A stretch of 64,000 bases of DNA. Source: Hepsetus odoe. Lineage: Eukaryota; Chordata; Actinopteri; Characiformes; Hepsetidae. Position 1 is the first letter of the stretch. Each line of letters opens with the position of its first letter. The stretch is taken from assembly GCA_017165825.1 (NCBI GenBank), contig CM029368.1:28258038-28322037 (forward strand), written 5' to 3'. Below are positions 1 to 12,855 of the stretch, in pieces. Under the pieces are notes generated by a model. The model saw nothing but the letters and a program-made list of their open reading frames with translations, made no database searches and was not told the origin of the DNA. The translations under genes and the position numbers were made by a program.

Positions 1-2296
1 GTAAATAAGCTGCCCAATGGCATCGGCATTCGGAGCCACACGCTTGTGCGTGTGCGAGCGCGATAGAGAACGAGAGATAAGGGAGAGAGAAAACGAATAA
101 AGAACCCATCTACAGAAACTTGATTAAATTCCTCTTATTTCAGGTAAGAACACCCCATGTGCTGAATCTGCTCTCATCTCAAGCATATACTTGCTGGCAT
201 GCTTGCAAGTGAACTAACAAAGACATGGTAGTGATAGATTAACACTGGAATACTCCAGACAACATTCTCAATCTGCTGCATCAGAAGCACATGGTTGATT
301 CCCACAGACAGTCGGTTTAATGTGTATCTTTACTTAGAAAAGTGCTGAAAAACCTCTTGTGGCAAACTGACTTATAATAGAAACCAGAGAACAGCTGCTG
401 GATTCCATGAAGAAACGTCAGGCTGCATTTCATTCAACACCACAGCAATCTTAACAAAATAAGGATGACCAGACAAAGCAGGGGTGGGCAGCACCGGTCC
501 TGGAGGATGGAGTCCTGCACAGTTTGGTGATTTCCCTGCTGAAGTGCAGGACCCTCCAGGACCATCTGGAGGGTCCCAGACCCTCCAAAGTCTGCAAAAA
601 CATTTAAACTGTACAGCTGTGGTGTGTCCAACCAATGCCTCCTAGGTTTTTGTCTTTTTTTTTTTTTTTTTTTTTTTTCTTCTTCTTCGCAAAGAAATAG
701 ACATTTATATAAACATCATTCTAAACACTTTGTGAATATTGTGAATTATTTGCAAACGGAATATTTCGATCAAACCCATGGTTTGTTTTGGCAAGATTTT
801 CTTTTCCTTTAAATTGATCCTTAATTTTAAAAGTTTATTTTTTGGACCTTAGGTGATTTATATAGCCAAATTGGCTACATTGATTTGTGTTTTTTTTCTT
901 TTCATTTTTAGCACATTGCAGAATTTGAGCATAGCAGAATTTGAGCATCTCTCAATTAGGGATTTTTTTTTTTATATATATATTAATGGATGAAGAGGAG
1001 CCTGTAAATACAATAGATGTTTAATGGGTACAAAATATCATTCACATCACATTGATACATTAGGGGCATTTTCCTTAAGCCCTCTCCTAACATCACATAA
1101 AAAAATTAAAGCTTTTTTTTTTTTTTTTTAAACCCTTCATTTACTGATGGAATTCAGCAGCTGCCTATTGCCATTTATTAAAGTGTTTTTCAAGCATGTT
1201 GGTTTTTAGTCTGGAGTGTTCAGCCTGGAGTATTTCTCTGTTAGGGTGTTGAGCCCGGACACACTGCTGTTCCAAGTGTGAACGGTGGCATTTATGATTG
1301 GCTCAATATATTTTGGCCTTATTTGTTTTTGGGCATGATGCTATTGCCCTGTCTTTCTTTACGCAGAAAGCAGTCGGGCTTTTCTTATTTATGAACGAAA
1401 CATTTGTCAAGGCACTAAAACAATGGATTTAGCCAGACTGCTTTCTGCTGGCTCTAAGAATGGGGGGGGAGATTGATCTGCTTTCCACTATTGGAGGCCA
1501 TTTGTTTATCTGAAGTGAAGATGTGAATATTTTTATATAAACGCAATCATTGTTTGTGGAGTGGTTTCTATGTCAAGTGAATGGGCAATTAATGCGTACG
1601 TGTAAGCTGCGTGTCGTGTGTGTGTGTGTGTGTGTGTGTCTTGATCCATATGAGACATAGTGATGAACGTTATCCTAGTGATGAAACTGGAGTCTGTGCA
1701 ATCCTCATGTAGAATGTTATGTCGGTCATGGTTTATTTATTGGGTAACGACTAGTTGAATTATAATTTTTTTTCCTCTTTATGTTTAGGTTCAGATTTTT
1801 ATTATTTATGTTAAGTCAGTGATTCACACATTCATTTCATACTTTGAAGGCACATTGAACATACTGCCATGTTCTTTTTGTTTCCTCACCATGTTCATGT
1901 CTGTAGAGTCTTTTTGGTTTTTTTTTTTCTCCTCCCCGATTGTTCATAATTGCAGATCAGGCAATTTGAGCGACTGATCTGATAAATAAAATCATTTTAA
2001 ATCATCCTGCTCATTATGCTTTTCACTGTTTGTTCTTCATAAAGTGCATGTATATATATTTTTTTTCTTTATTTTAAAATCCTCCCTTCACACAAGTGAT
2101 TTCGATGTCATCTTTTATAAATTCACCACACAACTCAACATTTACTATGGATGCGCTTTAATCTGAAGATCTTGAACATTAATTACAGAAAAATGGGAAT
2201 CCATATTGAGTGTGCTGTGGGGGTTCTGAGTGCTTCAGTGTGTAGTACAGTAAAGGCACTTTTAAATAGTCTAGTTGCTGAAAGGGTTAGTGAATG
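1..2296. other. Gene-free flank downstream of nr5a5
   Basis: No coding exon is recognisable on either strand. The stretch is AT-rich, with long T homopolymers near 655-680 and 1113-1130 and a GT microsatellite near 1617-1640. A segment near 480-590 contains inverted copies of a 'ctccaggaccggtgctg'-like phrase typical of dispersed fish DNA repeats. The part next to 2296 probably holds the 3-prime UTR of the receptor gene to the right, but no polyadenylation site was fixed. Confidence 0.5.
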
Positions 2297-4886
2297 TCAG
2301 GTATGTTTTGCATGTAGCATTTCGGTGAGCAGCGAGTTGCAGGGCAGGTCTCCCAGCAGGTGGCGCTGATACAGGTACTCCTCCACCTGCAGGCTGATGC
2401 TGCGCACTTCAGGCAGCCGGAGCAGCAACTGGCCGAACTTGTCCGAGTGACCAGGATGAGTCTGGAGAGTGTATTCCATTAGGGTCCTGTTCACTCGCTC
2501 CTGCATCCGCTCTACCTGCTGGCGGTCCTGCACTGACTTTACATCTGGAACACACACACACACTGCATTGAAGTCTAAAGGCTACCGGCTAACTTAGGAC
2601 AGTAGAGTCCTGAAAGATGTCTGGTTTAGAGGTTTATTTATTTATTTATTTTTAACCTGTGAGGGACTGGCAGCCTGTTTCCCTGCCTTTTGCCTTATGC
2701 TGGCATAAAACATGAAGTCATTTTTGTTTGATGACCAATTCCAAAAAAATGTTTAAATGCCAGTATAGCTTAACGTCCCAGGTCTCTAATTTCCTCCCTG
2801 TTCAGGAAACTTTCCTATGAAGAAAAATCTTGAGTAATTTCAATTTATAAATACTTCACAATTTGCTAGTTTTACCAAAGTAGCTAAATTAGTTTCTATA
2901 ATTAGACTGCTTATCTATCTTGGATTAATTAGAGACCACCATTAAGGGGATAATGTCCCACCTGGACTGAAGAGGACAAGATACTTGAGACAGACAAACT
3001 CCTGCTTGTCCAACTGAAGGACTTTGAGCTTTGACACCAGGTCCTGCGCCCTGGAAACCAGATTGCTCAGCATTGGTCCAGCCTGGGACAGCACCGTGGA
3101 CACCTCAATCTGCAGAGATTGCGAGAAAGATGTTAACTCTGACTTCTCCAAGATGTGTGCATGCAGTTTGCTTCTTTAATTTTTAGCAGGAGCTTTTGGG
3201 GATGGCTGGTAGTAGTCTAGTGTTAGGCTGCTTGTCTATGGGCCAAGAGGTCAAAGGATCAATTCCCACTTCCAGCACCAACATCATTGGGTTTCTGGAA
3301 AGATCCTTAACTCCAAGTAGAAGATAAAAAGGATCCCACCGCTAAAAGCAACAGAAGCATCTGCCCCGAGGGCCAGAGTTTAGCTGTACTTTTGTCCAAA
3401 TTATTTGTTTGAGCAAGGTGCTGGAAGTATGGTTGCCAGCTGCTATACTTTTTGAATGGTTAGCTATTCAGTAGAGTTCTGGTACAAACTTTCAAACTTC
3501 AGTGATATCTTGGCCAACTGACTACATTTTGAATAAAGAGAAATGTGTGTGATTTTCAAAGAGCTCCTGTGAACAGTGTTGCACAAATCAAAGACATTCA
3601 TTAACCTGTTGCCCTGTAACCAGGTAGATGCTGCCTTCTCTCCCATGAGCCACCTGCCGGCACAGGTGATCCAGGACCAGCAGCTCACTCCAGCAGCTCT
3701 GCAGCAACACCATCTGATCCTCCACCTGCAAACCATCACACTATAATCACTAAAGCAACCTGTGTGTTTGTTAAGAGCAGCACCAGAAGGGGGGCACTGA
3801 CAGGCTACTCTAAGGGAGGGGTGTGGTGATGGCAGTGTTTAAGCTAATTAAGTCTTAAGTTAGGCTTAAGGTCCCATTTTCAACATTTTTGTATAATTTT
3901 ATTTTTCTTTCATAAATTTACTTAACCAAACCTCTCAGAATTCTTTCTAAAGTGATTGTGTTCACACCACTTTAACTTTTTCTTATTGTACCTTTAAAAT
4001 AATCACATGAAAAAATACTCATCCAGAGTACACACTTGTACATCATCTTCTTTTTCTTTCGGCTGCTCCTGTTTAGGGTTTGCCTACCGTCTACATTTCT
4101 TCCTGTCCTCTGCATCTTCCAGCTTCAAACCAACAACCTGCATGTCCTCTCTCACCACGTCCATAAACCTCCTCTTTGGTCTTCCTCTTCTCCTCTTTCC
4201 TGGCAGCTCCATCTTCAACATCCTCCTTCCAATATAATCCTCGTCTCTCCTCTGGACATGTCCAAACCAACGCAACCTTGCTTCTCTAACTTTGTCTCCA
4301 AAATGTCCAATCTAAGCTGTTCCTCTAATATACTCATTTCTAATCCTGTCCATCATCATCACACCCAATGAAAATCTCAGCATCTTTAACTCTGACACCT
4401 CCAGCTCCGCCTCCTGTCTTTTCGTCAGTGCCACCATCTCCAACCCATACAACATAGCTGGTCTCACTACTGTCCTGTAAACCTTCCCTTTTACTCTAGC
4501 TGGAACCCGTCTGTCACCAATCACTCCAGCTACTCTTCTTCACCCATTCCAACCAGCCTGCACTCTCTTCTTCACCTCTCTTCCACACTCGCCGTTACTC
4601 TGAACTGTTGATCCCAAGTATTTAAACTCCTCCACCTTTGTTACCTCCACTCCCTGCATCCTAACCACTCCACTTTCCTTCCTTTAATTCACATTCATGT
4701 ATTCTGTCTTTGACCTACTCACTTTCATTCCTCTCCTCGCTACAGCAGATGTACATGTTCATGTAATTACTAGGCACAAGATTTAGTGTGAGCAAAAATC
4801 CTGAGAAGGGCTACGGGTGGTGCTGGGGCCTATCCCAGCTCTCACAGGGTGAAAGGTGAGGAAACACCCTGGACAAGTTGCCAGTC

Positions 4887-4918
<32 letters not shown>

Positions 4919-7900
4919 GTGGGATGAAAGGGTGCTCCAGTTCCTCCCACAGTAGGACAACCACACAGACCCGGACCTGCGTCAACCCCTCTGAGCACTG
5001 TTCAGTGTCAAATGTGGCACATTGTGAAAGTGAAAGTGACTACCCTTGTCATTGTGAAACGCAGCACAGCACAACATAATGAAATTCAACCTCTGCGTTT
5101 CCCCCATACACACACGTGCAGCAAGGGGCAGCTAATGAAAGTGCCCGGGAAGCATTGACGGGGACGGTACCATGCTCAAGGGTACCTCAGGGGTATTGAA
5201 CCCACAGTCTTCCGATCCAGGGCCAACTCCCTAACCACTATGCCACCGCTGCCCCAATCAGTGAATCAATTAATTGTTTTTCCCAATTTTCTTAAATATT
5301 AACACTAACATTAATATTCACCCAGTGGTTATTAATATGGGAAAGTGTTTGATGTTGTGACATCACAAAGTGTACAATTTACCTGTTCTTCCCCATCTTC
5401 CATCTATGAGCACTAGGACTGGCTACGGCACTCCCAGTATACATGTTTAGGATAAGCGTCAAGAATTAAAGGATGGATGAACAGATGAATATTTACACAT
5501 CATTTGGGCAGGTGTTGCAGAATAGTTTCCATTTATGTGAAAAGCTAGAATTTATTATAAATATAGAGGATTAGATTATGCTGAAGTAGCATTTGCTTAC
5601 AATATTTATTTTTGTGTGTTCGTGTGTGTGTTTCTACCTTAAGTTCCTTAAACAGTGTGCAGTTGCGGGCCCACTCCACTAGCCCAAAGAGTGTCTGGTC
5701 AGCCATCTTGCACATGATACTGAAGGTGTTAAGACAGTCGTGTTTGCCGCGGCTGGCTTGCTCCCTCCGAAGACTGGCCACAACCCGTGCGCTGACCTGT
5801 GACTCGTCTGGCTCCCCCTGCAGCAGTTCACTCAGGAAGCACAAACTGGATGTGGGGGGGTCAGAGATCAGGTTGGGAGTGGAGGCCAGTGTGTGTGCAG
5901 AAAGGGATGTGATCACAGGTCGGGGAAGAGTGTGTGTTTCACAGGTTGTCACGGAGGCTGGACTGAAGCTAAATGCCATCTCCTTCTTTTCATGAGGGTA
6001 ACCATGGAAGCCAGGATGATAAAGCCCAGAATAGGGGAGGGCTGGAGTGGTCAGGGCTCTGTCTATGGCCATGCTGCAGTCCAGCACCACAGGGAGCTCA
6101 GGCTGGCCGACGCTGGGGGTAATGGACTGTGACTGGTGAAAAGAGTCTGGGCCAAAGGCAGCTGAGAAAGGGCTGGGCAGCAGGTGAAAGTCATGTGATA
6201 AAGTAGGCAAAGGTGCTTGTGATCCTTCAAGTTTGATCCTGTAGTGGGCACTGTTGGCTTGGGGGAAGCCCCCTCTCTGTTGTTTCAGCTGCCGGTCCCG
6301 ACGATAGAGGGGTCCAAACTTGTTCCGTCCACCTCGCATTCTGTCTGCCCGCACAGCTGTTAATGTTTCCAGGAAACAAAAGGAAGTGAAACAAAATACT
6401 TTACAATTAAAAGCTTCAGCATTATTTTTCTTTAACATAAAATGGCAGACCGTTCCATTGTCATCAAGGCATTTTTTGGCATTAAGAGCAGGTTTGCCTA
6501 TTTTCAGTGCATGAACTTTTTTGGATGAAAGTTGGTTAAACAGCTTGAAGAGTTTGAGTGCTGGCATCACAAGGAGACAAAACGCCCAGTTCCCAGTCTA
6601 GCACTGTTCCAAATATTAGTCTAAATATTATCTTTACCTAAAAGGACCCAGTTACTGAAATGGACAGGTGTCCTGTCCAGCGTGTTTCTCTGCCTCCTGC
6701 CCTGTGAGCACCGGGACAGGCGTCAGCATCTCTTGTGACCCTACATTTTGGAAAGATACATGTGCCCAAACTTCAAGATTCAGTATACACTCACACCAAA
6801 AGGCTTGAGAAGCCTACTTTACCTTTTAGACATTAGGTTTTGTTGAATTGGACATTAATGAGGATTCTGGAAAACCGTAAAGCCAAAACTCTGACGAAAC
6901 AAAAGTAATCATGTCTATAATCTAATTTATTCTTCAGTGTTTTAAAATCTGGAAATAAATGCTAATTGTGAACAACATTTTGTAGAACTATATAGGTGTT
7001 CATTTACATTTATTTATATGTATTTCAGTGGTATAGAGGTGAAAAAAACTTTTCTGTGTCTTTCAGTAGGCTGGATTTTCTGCCAGTTTTATCTCGACCA
7101 TCAAAGTCTACTGTTGCCATTGTTTTATGGGTTCAGAGATAAATGGATTGAGGGCAGGAACAAGCAGATCTCAGTGGGACTCCAGAAACGCTTCCTGCTG
7201 ACTCACTTGCTAAGAACAGAGTTAACTGGTGAACTTGCATGCAGTTCCAGAAAAACAAGCAAAGACAAACCCCCAGTGATGAACAGTACTTGGAACTGAA
7301 TCAAGGTTGACTAGGATGCACCCTTATATTGTTTTGAATGTATTATATTTTTATATTTTATAATGAATATTACATATATTATTATTCATATATGTACCTT
7401 CTCTCTTCATGCCCACAGCCAGGCACTTCTGGAAGCGGCAGTAAGGGCACCTCTTTCTCTGAGCTGGGTCCATAGGGCAGCTTTGTCTCTCAGCACAGGT
7501 ATAGCGCTTATTATTCTGCACAGAACGCTTAAAGAACCCCTAAAGAGAGAGATGGAGAGAAGGAGAGACAGAAATGTATTTTTGATTGGTTGTTAATAGC
7601 TTGACTGGAGCTGAACTGAATTCACTGGACGGAATAAGGAACGGCACAGTAGGAAGCCTCTGATACTTTTTGCACCATATTCCATAAGAAACCAGTAGGT
7701 CTTACACTTAAACCCACTTAAACATCTACAACAACAAATTGAAGAGGGACATATTTGATTGTTCATGATATTTAATAATTTGGAGAAAGGTTTAAAAGAA
7801 GTTAAATGCAGTTTTGATGAGCAACAGAGAACAAACTTCCAAAATAATGGTGCCCTTACTTCTTTTTATGGAGATGAATTGAAAATAAGACAGTGAGTCA

Positions 7901-9025
7901 CTGTTGCGAATCATACATCAGGACTATGTCAGGATTATGCACATCATAAATGTAGCTACTTCAGATTAAAATGCTCGACAGATTTTGTGAGTGGTGTGTG
8001 TATAGGCCTTGCCTTGCAGCTCTCGCAGGTCAACAGCCCGTAGTGATACCCGGACACTCGATCGCCACATACGGGACAGGCCTCCTCCTGCTCTGTATAA
8101 ACATCATGGGCTACCTTCATCTCCCCTGCTGAGAAATAAGACAACCATTTCATTTGCATCAAGGCTGCAGAACAGGGCACATGTGGTCACTGATGAGTCT
8201 AGTCCTTGCAACACCTGGATTACCGCCACATGAGCTGAGATGGTGATTGTGGTTGTACTTCACATTAATTATATTCCCATGGCAACCGTTATAGGGAAAG
8301 TAGTGTTCGGTGAAAAATAATGTTATTTAAAGACTTGTTTAAGTGTTTTTTTCCTTTTATTTCTTTGGATGTTAACCTACTATTCCCAACATTTTCTAGT
8401 TACCTTATTCTTTTTGGAAAAAGTAAACCCCATGAGTTTTTATAGTTTTATACATCAAGTATATTGAGTTTAAAAGCCAGTTAACACATTTCAGCAAATA
8501 TGTGGCACTGATTCACATTTATGGATGCGTCAGCAGTTACTGGCAGTGCATTTTACTATAGAGTCTGTTATCACTGAGACTGAACTCCACACAAGTACTT
8601 AATTATGCAATCACAGATACTGAGCATCCAAGATTTTCCCTTGAAACAGTAAAGATTAAACAAATTGAAGGATGGATAATAGTTACTATTCATGCACATG
8701 ATTAACTGACATGTTCACAGGTGGGTTTGAAGTTGCAACATCCATAAATTATCTAGATTTTGCAAAATACATAGATTCAGATCTTCTACGGGAATTTAGA
8801 AGGAGAAACAATTCTGGACAGGTTAATATCTAGTCAAAACCAAACACAGCCAAACCAGTTTAAGCTTGACACAGAGCATTCTGTGATCAAATCAGCCCGT
8901 CCCCGTCACATGAGACTGTACTTACATGTTGATGGGCCATCCTGTGTCGGCAGGTCCTGTTTGTGCTCGGAGTTGTGTGGGACCATAGGCTGGGAGTTGT
9001 TTTTGTGACAGCTTGGACTGCTCAT
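2297..9025 (-). CDS. nr5a5: NR5A (Ftz-F1) orphan nuclear receptor, probable nr5a5
   Basis: Transcription factor of the SF-1/LRH-1 family, expected to bind YCAAGGYCA sites as a monomer in the nucleus. Seven exons join in frame into 530 residues: 8926-9025, 8013-8128, 7398-7539, 5638-6356, 3606-3725, 2962-3109 and 2297-2544. Visible landmarks are the first zinc finger (CPVCGDRVSGYHYG, from residue 51), P-box CESCKG, the second finger ending CRFQKCLAVGMK, the Ftz-F1 box (AVRADRMRGGRNKFGP, from residue 120), a variable Pro/Ser hinge, a ligand-binding domain over roughly residues 290-530, and an AF-2 helix LLTEML at 520-525. The start was chosen because it gives phase continuity into the DNA-binding exon; an upstream ATG is closed at once by a stop. 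The hinge and N-terminus are unlike nr5a1 and nr5a2, and notch3, rdh8 and shfl are neighbours, which favours nr5a5. A divergent nr5a1b is the alternative. Intron 2 uses a GC donor. Confidence 0.93.
4035..4740 (-). mobile_element. LINE ORF2 C-terminal fragment in nr5a5 intron 4
   Basis: Longest copy of the local LINE. The minus strand encodes, in broken frames, VYRTVVRPAMLYGLEMVALT and then MRWFGHVQRRDEDYIGRRM and KRRRGRPKRRFMDVVREDM. This is the C-terminal end of a non-LTR reverse transcriptase, possibly of the RTE type. The 3-prime tail near 4040-4075 is TTC-rich on the plus strand. Confidence 0.8.
4800..4990. repeat. Dispersed repeat split by a TA microsatellite
   Basis: 4805-4885 ('ggtggtgctggggcctatcccagct', 'caccctggacaagttgccagtc') matches 32165-32260. 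It is followed by (ta)n at 4889-4912 and by 'ccagttcctcccacagta'. This is a common fish repeat without coding capacity. Confidence 0.6.
5012..5256 (-). repeat. tRNA-derived SINE, full-length type copy
   Basis: On the minus strand the element opens with GGGGCAGCGGTGGCATAGTG (tRNA-like, box A), B-box GGGTTCAATACCC, body 'catggtaccgtccccgtcaatg', 'gtgtgtatgggggaaacgcag' and a tail with 'gtcactttcactttcac'. At least ten related copies occur in the window, which marks a recently active family in this lineage. Confidence 0.85.
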
Positions 9026-11269
9026 GTTCACGAGGAGAGGTGAGGCATGGGCCATGCTGACCTGTCACTCATAGCCGCTGATGCCCCAGGACCGGAGAGA
9101 GGGGCCGGGGTGAAGAGAGAATGCCATGCAGCTGGTGCTGTGTGGAGGCCTGCGGAAGGACTTTGCTCCATGTGGAGGGTAATAAACCTGCCTTTGGCAC
9201 ACCTTTCCAGTCTGGAGCATGCCATAATATAACAGGAGCTCTGCAGGGAAAGTGACTGTAAATGTTACAGCCTCACTACTATTCAGTTATCAATTATATC
9301 TTCAAGAATCCATATTTTCAATCATAAAGAACCAATACATATAAAAGTGCAGACATTCAGTTTTGAATCAGTGCTACATGGCTAATGTAGCAAACGACAT
9401 GTATGTATTGTAATTTATTGCACATGTATAAAGTAAGATTATATCCTACCAATGAGCATGGTGCAATCTGCAGTTGTGATAACTGGTTTGCTGTACGATC
9501 ATATTAAAATTTAATATGTAGACACAGATACATATTCCAACAAAACCCAAAGATGCACTATTGGATTGAGGTCTAGTGACTGCAGAGGCCATTTGAGTAC
9601 ATTGAAGTACAGTGATTCTGATCAGTGTGTTTAACTGCGGGACGTACTGTAGCACCACCTTGGCAGTAGAATCAGCATATCCAGTTAAGTAGCCTTGCTA
9701 CTTAACTGACCTCGATTACGAGACATTTGACGTCAAAATAGATAAAGCAGTTCAAGGGTGATTATTGTGAATGAGATGACTGACGTGATGAACACGTCTG
9801 GCAGATTTGATATGGAGTCCATGCTGATAGCAATGAACATTTTCCATCATAGAAACTTTATTTCCCAATCGGTCCTTATATATTTATGATTTATTGGCAG
9901 ATCTTTTGTTTTTTTTTAAATCTTTTTTTCATGTTTTTTCCATGTGTCCAGGCTAAGGTGTGTCGAAATAATTATTTGCATTGACTCCAAGAAAACTAAA
10001 CCAAAGTTCATTTTGGAAAAATGTGATCTCATTTATAGATAGACACACCGATACACACCGATTTAGGTTTCTAAAGAACATGTAATATACACACTGCGAT
10101 TCCTGAAACTCAAAAATGCAACATTTTACCTCCCAAATCATCAACATGCATGCACATAAGAGGATTTGTATCAGACCAAGGGTCAAATAATGGTGATTAA
10201 AATCATGATTCATCAGAGCTGGTCACCTTCCTTCATTGCTTCATGGTTTAGTTCTGATGCCCACATGTTGTTGGCACTTTCAGCAGTTGAAAGGGGTCAG
10301 CATGGGCACTCTGACCAGTCTGCAGAGGTTTCTGGTACAGCTGCTGTTCTGTGGGATTGGAACCAGGCCTTCCCTCCCTATCCACATCAGTGACTCCCAA
10401 GCTGCTTCATCAGTTAAGATCTCTTGGACCACTTTTGGTGGGTATTAACCTCTTCATCCTTGATGTTTCTGGAATGCTTTGACCCAGTCATCTGACCAAG
10501 TAACTTCAGATCCTTATGCTTGCATGTTTTTCCTCCCTCCAACACATCAGCTTCAAAAACTTTCCCAGCTTTTGGCATTTGCCATTAATGATAATCAATG
10601 TTACCAGTCACTTATCAATGTTATGAGTGACTTGTTCATATCAACCCAGAATGACTGGTGTCCAAAAAAGAACTACACCTTCTTCATGCTTCAGTGAGAC
10701 AAAAGCCTTGTCAACAGCGCCCTCTATGGGAATGTTGTGGTGGTGCCCATTTTGAATAAAAAAAGAGACAATCCTTGGATTAAACTGCTCATCCTCCATC
10801 TTCCTCCTAATCTTTTCTCCTCTTCCTCCTTAACACTTAAGATTTTTACCAAAAAACCACCTTGACAAACTTAAATCAGGCCTTAAATAGAACACATGGA
10901 ACTGAATGGCTATACTTCTAACAAAAATATTTTTGGATTCAGAAAAATTCCTATTAGAATTCATTCATAAAAGATATTTTTGAAAAAGATAAAAGATATA
11001 ATGAACATTTTTGAAACTTTTTGTAAACTGCCACTATTCATTGTGGGTCCTTGCTTGTCAGCCTACCTTACGATGCATGATGGGTAGATATTTAATGCAT
11101 TATTTAGGGAATCTGAAGTGTCCCTTGAGAATACTGACACACTAAGTAGAACACTAAATGCTAAGTAAGGTATGAATTCGAACGCAGGGCAGCATTCTGG
11201 CTCCTGAGACAGAATCAATTATAATTATTTATAAAAATATTCCATCAAGTCTATTTATGGGTTATGGTT
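9026..11269. other. Intergenic region between nr5a5 and the SOUL array
   Basis: The first 200 bases to the right of the receptor start probably hold its 5-prime UTR and promoter. An upstream short minus-strand frame covers 9028-9225. A dispersed repeat fills about 9900-10765. No other gene is visible. Confidence 0.5.
9900..10765. repeat. Dispersed fish repeat, copy 1
   Basis: Shares stretches with 17345-17775 (for example 'tttgacccagt..atctg..ca', 'ccaacacatca', 'caacagcgccctctatggga'), with 16715-16800 and with 29660-30060. The recurring phrases 'accacttttgg..ggta' and 'ttgacccagt' belong to a repeat common in teleost genomes. I do not assign a family. No intact transposase or terminal repeat was identified. 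Confidence 0.6.
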
Positions 11270-11550
11270 ACGATTAGGGCTAGATTTGCCAATTTCTTAT
11301 TTTAAAAAGCTTACTGTGCCATTGCTATTGCTAATATGACTGAATGAAATCAAACTGGCATGTAATTTGACGCACTGAACTGTTTTCTAAAGAACTGAAT
11401 GGTTCTGAATAGTTGCCAGGTTGGGTATTACCACCCCTGGTACCTGTTATAGCCCACATCGTAGCTGTAGTCTTTGTTATAACGGGCTTGGACGTTGTTG
11501 AGGGACTGTTTCAGACTGTAGGAGAAATATCAGAATATCAGATACACTTG
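11270..11550 (-). pseudogene. Remnant of a third SOUL gene (last large exon)
   Basis: On the minus strand, about 11451-11540 encodes the end of the penultimate SOUL exon (YSLKQSLNNVQARYNKDYSYD..YNR), including the same splice donor at 'aacag/gtacc'. The match to the intact copies stops abruptly near 11540, and the rest of the exon and all upstream exons are absent. The intron side, 11270-11450, matches 21140-21310 base for base over long runs. This is therefore a truncated duplicate rather than a processed copy. It cannot make a SOUL protein. Confidence 0.8.
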
Positions 11551-11654
11551 ATAAGACACTGCTTGGACATTTCCATCACCTTCTTTTGCTTTTTCTGCTT
11601 TTCCCTCTTGCTTTTTGTTCAGATTAGCTGTAATATATGATGGCTCATTAGACA

Positions 11655-12300
11655 TTAACAATCCCACTTGTGTTAAAATAAGCACCCATAAAGTTAAAAC
11701 TCTTGTGTGAATTACACTGCATTGTTTTCAACTGGGGTTCCAATAAATCTAAAATGTGGTTTATTTTCACCACAGTCAATTGAAATGTTGTTGTTTTTAT
11801 GAATAGATTTATTGTAAAACACAAAAATCTAACAGTGTATTGTTTAAATTGTTCGATGAAGCAAAATCTCTGCTGTTTTTCTCAATAAACCCCTCACCTC
11901 ACTGACCTGGACAGCAGTAGAACCCCCCCCTCGAATGTCAAAGTCAAATTCTACCAGACCAGTCTTTGCACATTCAACACTTGATGACGCCTTTGACCCC
12001 AGGAGGACAAAAAACGCTTTAATTCCTCAGCTGTTTTAATTTGACTTCGCCTTGCAGACACATTGATTGGCAATTCTCAGAAATTTCAGCCATGTGTACA
12101 AAGGACACTTAAAGGGGAACTCAGATGAAGATGTGAGATGAACTAAGGCTTTCAGGTTGTTTTTGTTGCTGCAGTCAAAAACTTCACAATTTATCATTCA
12201 AATACAAAGTTAATAGAGACTGGAACCAGAATCTGTAGGCCTAAAAGCCATGTCAAAGAAAGCAGTCACATAAAATGATCAGAAACACGTTGCAATTTTA
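11655..12300. repeat. SOUL-array flanking repeat unit, copy 1
   Basis: Contains the order 'cccacttgtgtt', 'tacactgcattgttttca', 'gaccccaggagg..aaaaa', 'gtacaaaggacacttaaagggga' and, at the end, an 'aaaacctgtt' block. The same order recurs at 15921-16600, in part at 16935-17320, and at 24840-25450. It lies upstream (relative to the minus strand) of the truncated third SOUL copy, as the others lie upstream of intact or lost copies. Confidence 0.7.
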
Positions 12301-12855
12301 AAACCTGTTTCATTTACTTTGAATCAGTCAACTGATGATCAAATATTCAGTGATTTACTTAATTGTTTGAAAATATTGAGCCCTGCTAAGTGTGGATTTT
12401 GAAGGGTAAATCTGTGTTACTGAAAAACTCGTAGAAACCTAAGTACAAGATTTTCACTATGAAACAGAAGGAGTGAGAAACAGCACATTTCTTTAATGCA
12501 TTAATTTATTTTGCAAACGTTAATTCAGAATATTCATGCCGATGTAAAAAAACATTTGTTTAAAACTACATCGGTCAGTTGCACCCATGACAATCTCATA
12601 AAAGCATTATTAGTTCATCAAACGGTACAATTTCTGACATTAACTAAGCAAGCGGCTTATTCATCAACAAAGTGCACAAGAGTATAAGAGTATTCAGACG
12701 TACTTCTCAAGTCTGAAGAGGAACAATCTTCTGCTTGCTGTCTTTCTGAATCTAGAAAACAAACAAAATATGAACTTATCAGGAAAAACTCTGCTGATTG
12801 GTCCTATTTTTGGTTAGAATGGGTCCTGCTTTACCTCAGATCACTTCAGAATGCT

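Noticed and set aside
5012..5256. Functional tRNA gene
   Set aside because: A- and B-box-like phrases are present, but the head lacks a complete cloverleaf and is followed by a SINE body repeated many times in the window.
8926..9225. Upstream minus-strand frame 9028-9225 as the receptor N-terminus
   Set aside because: It ends at a stop before the in-frame start at 9025; best read as 5-prime UTR or an upstream short frame.
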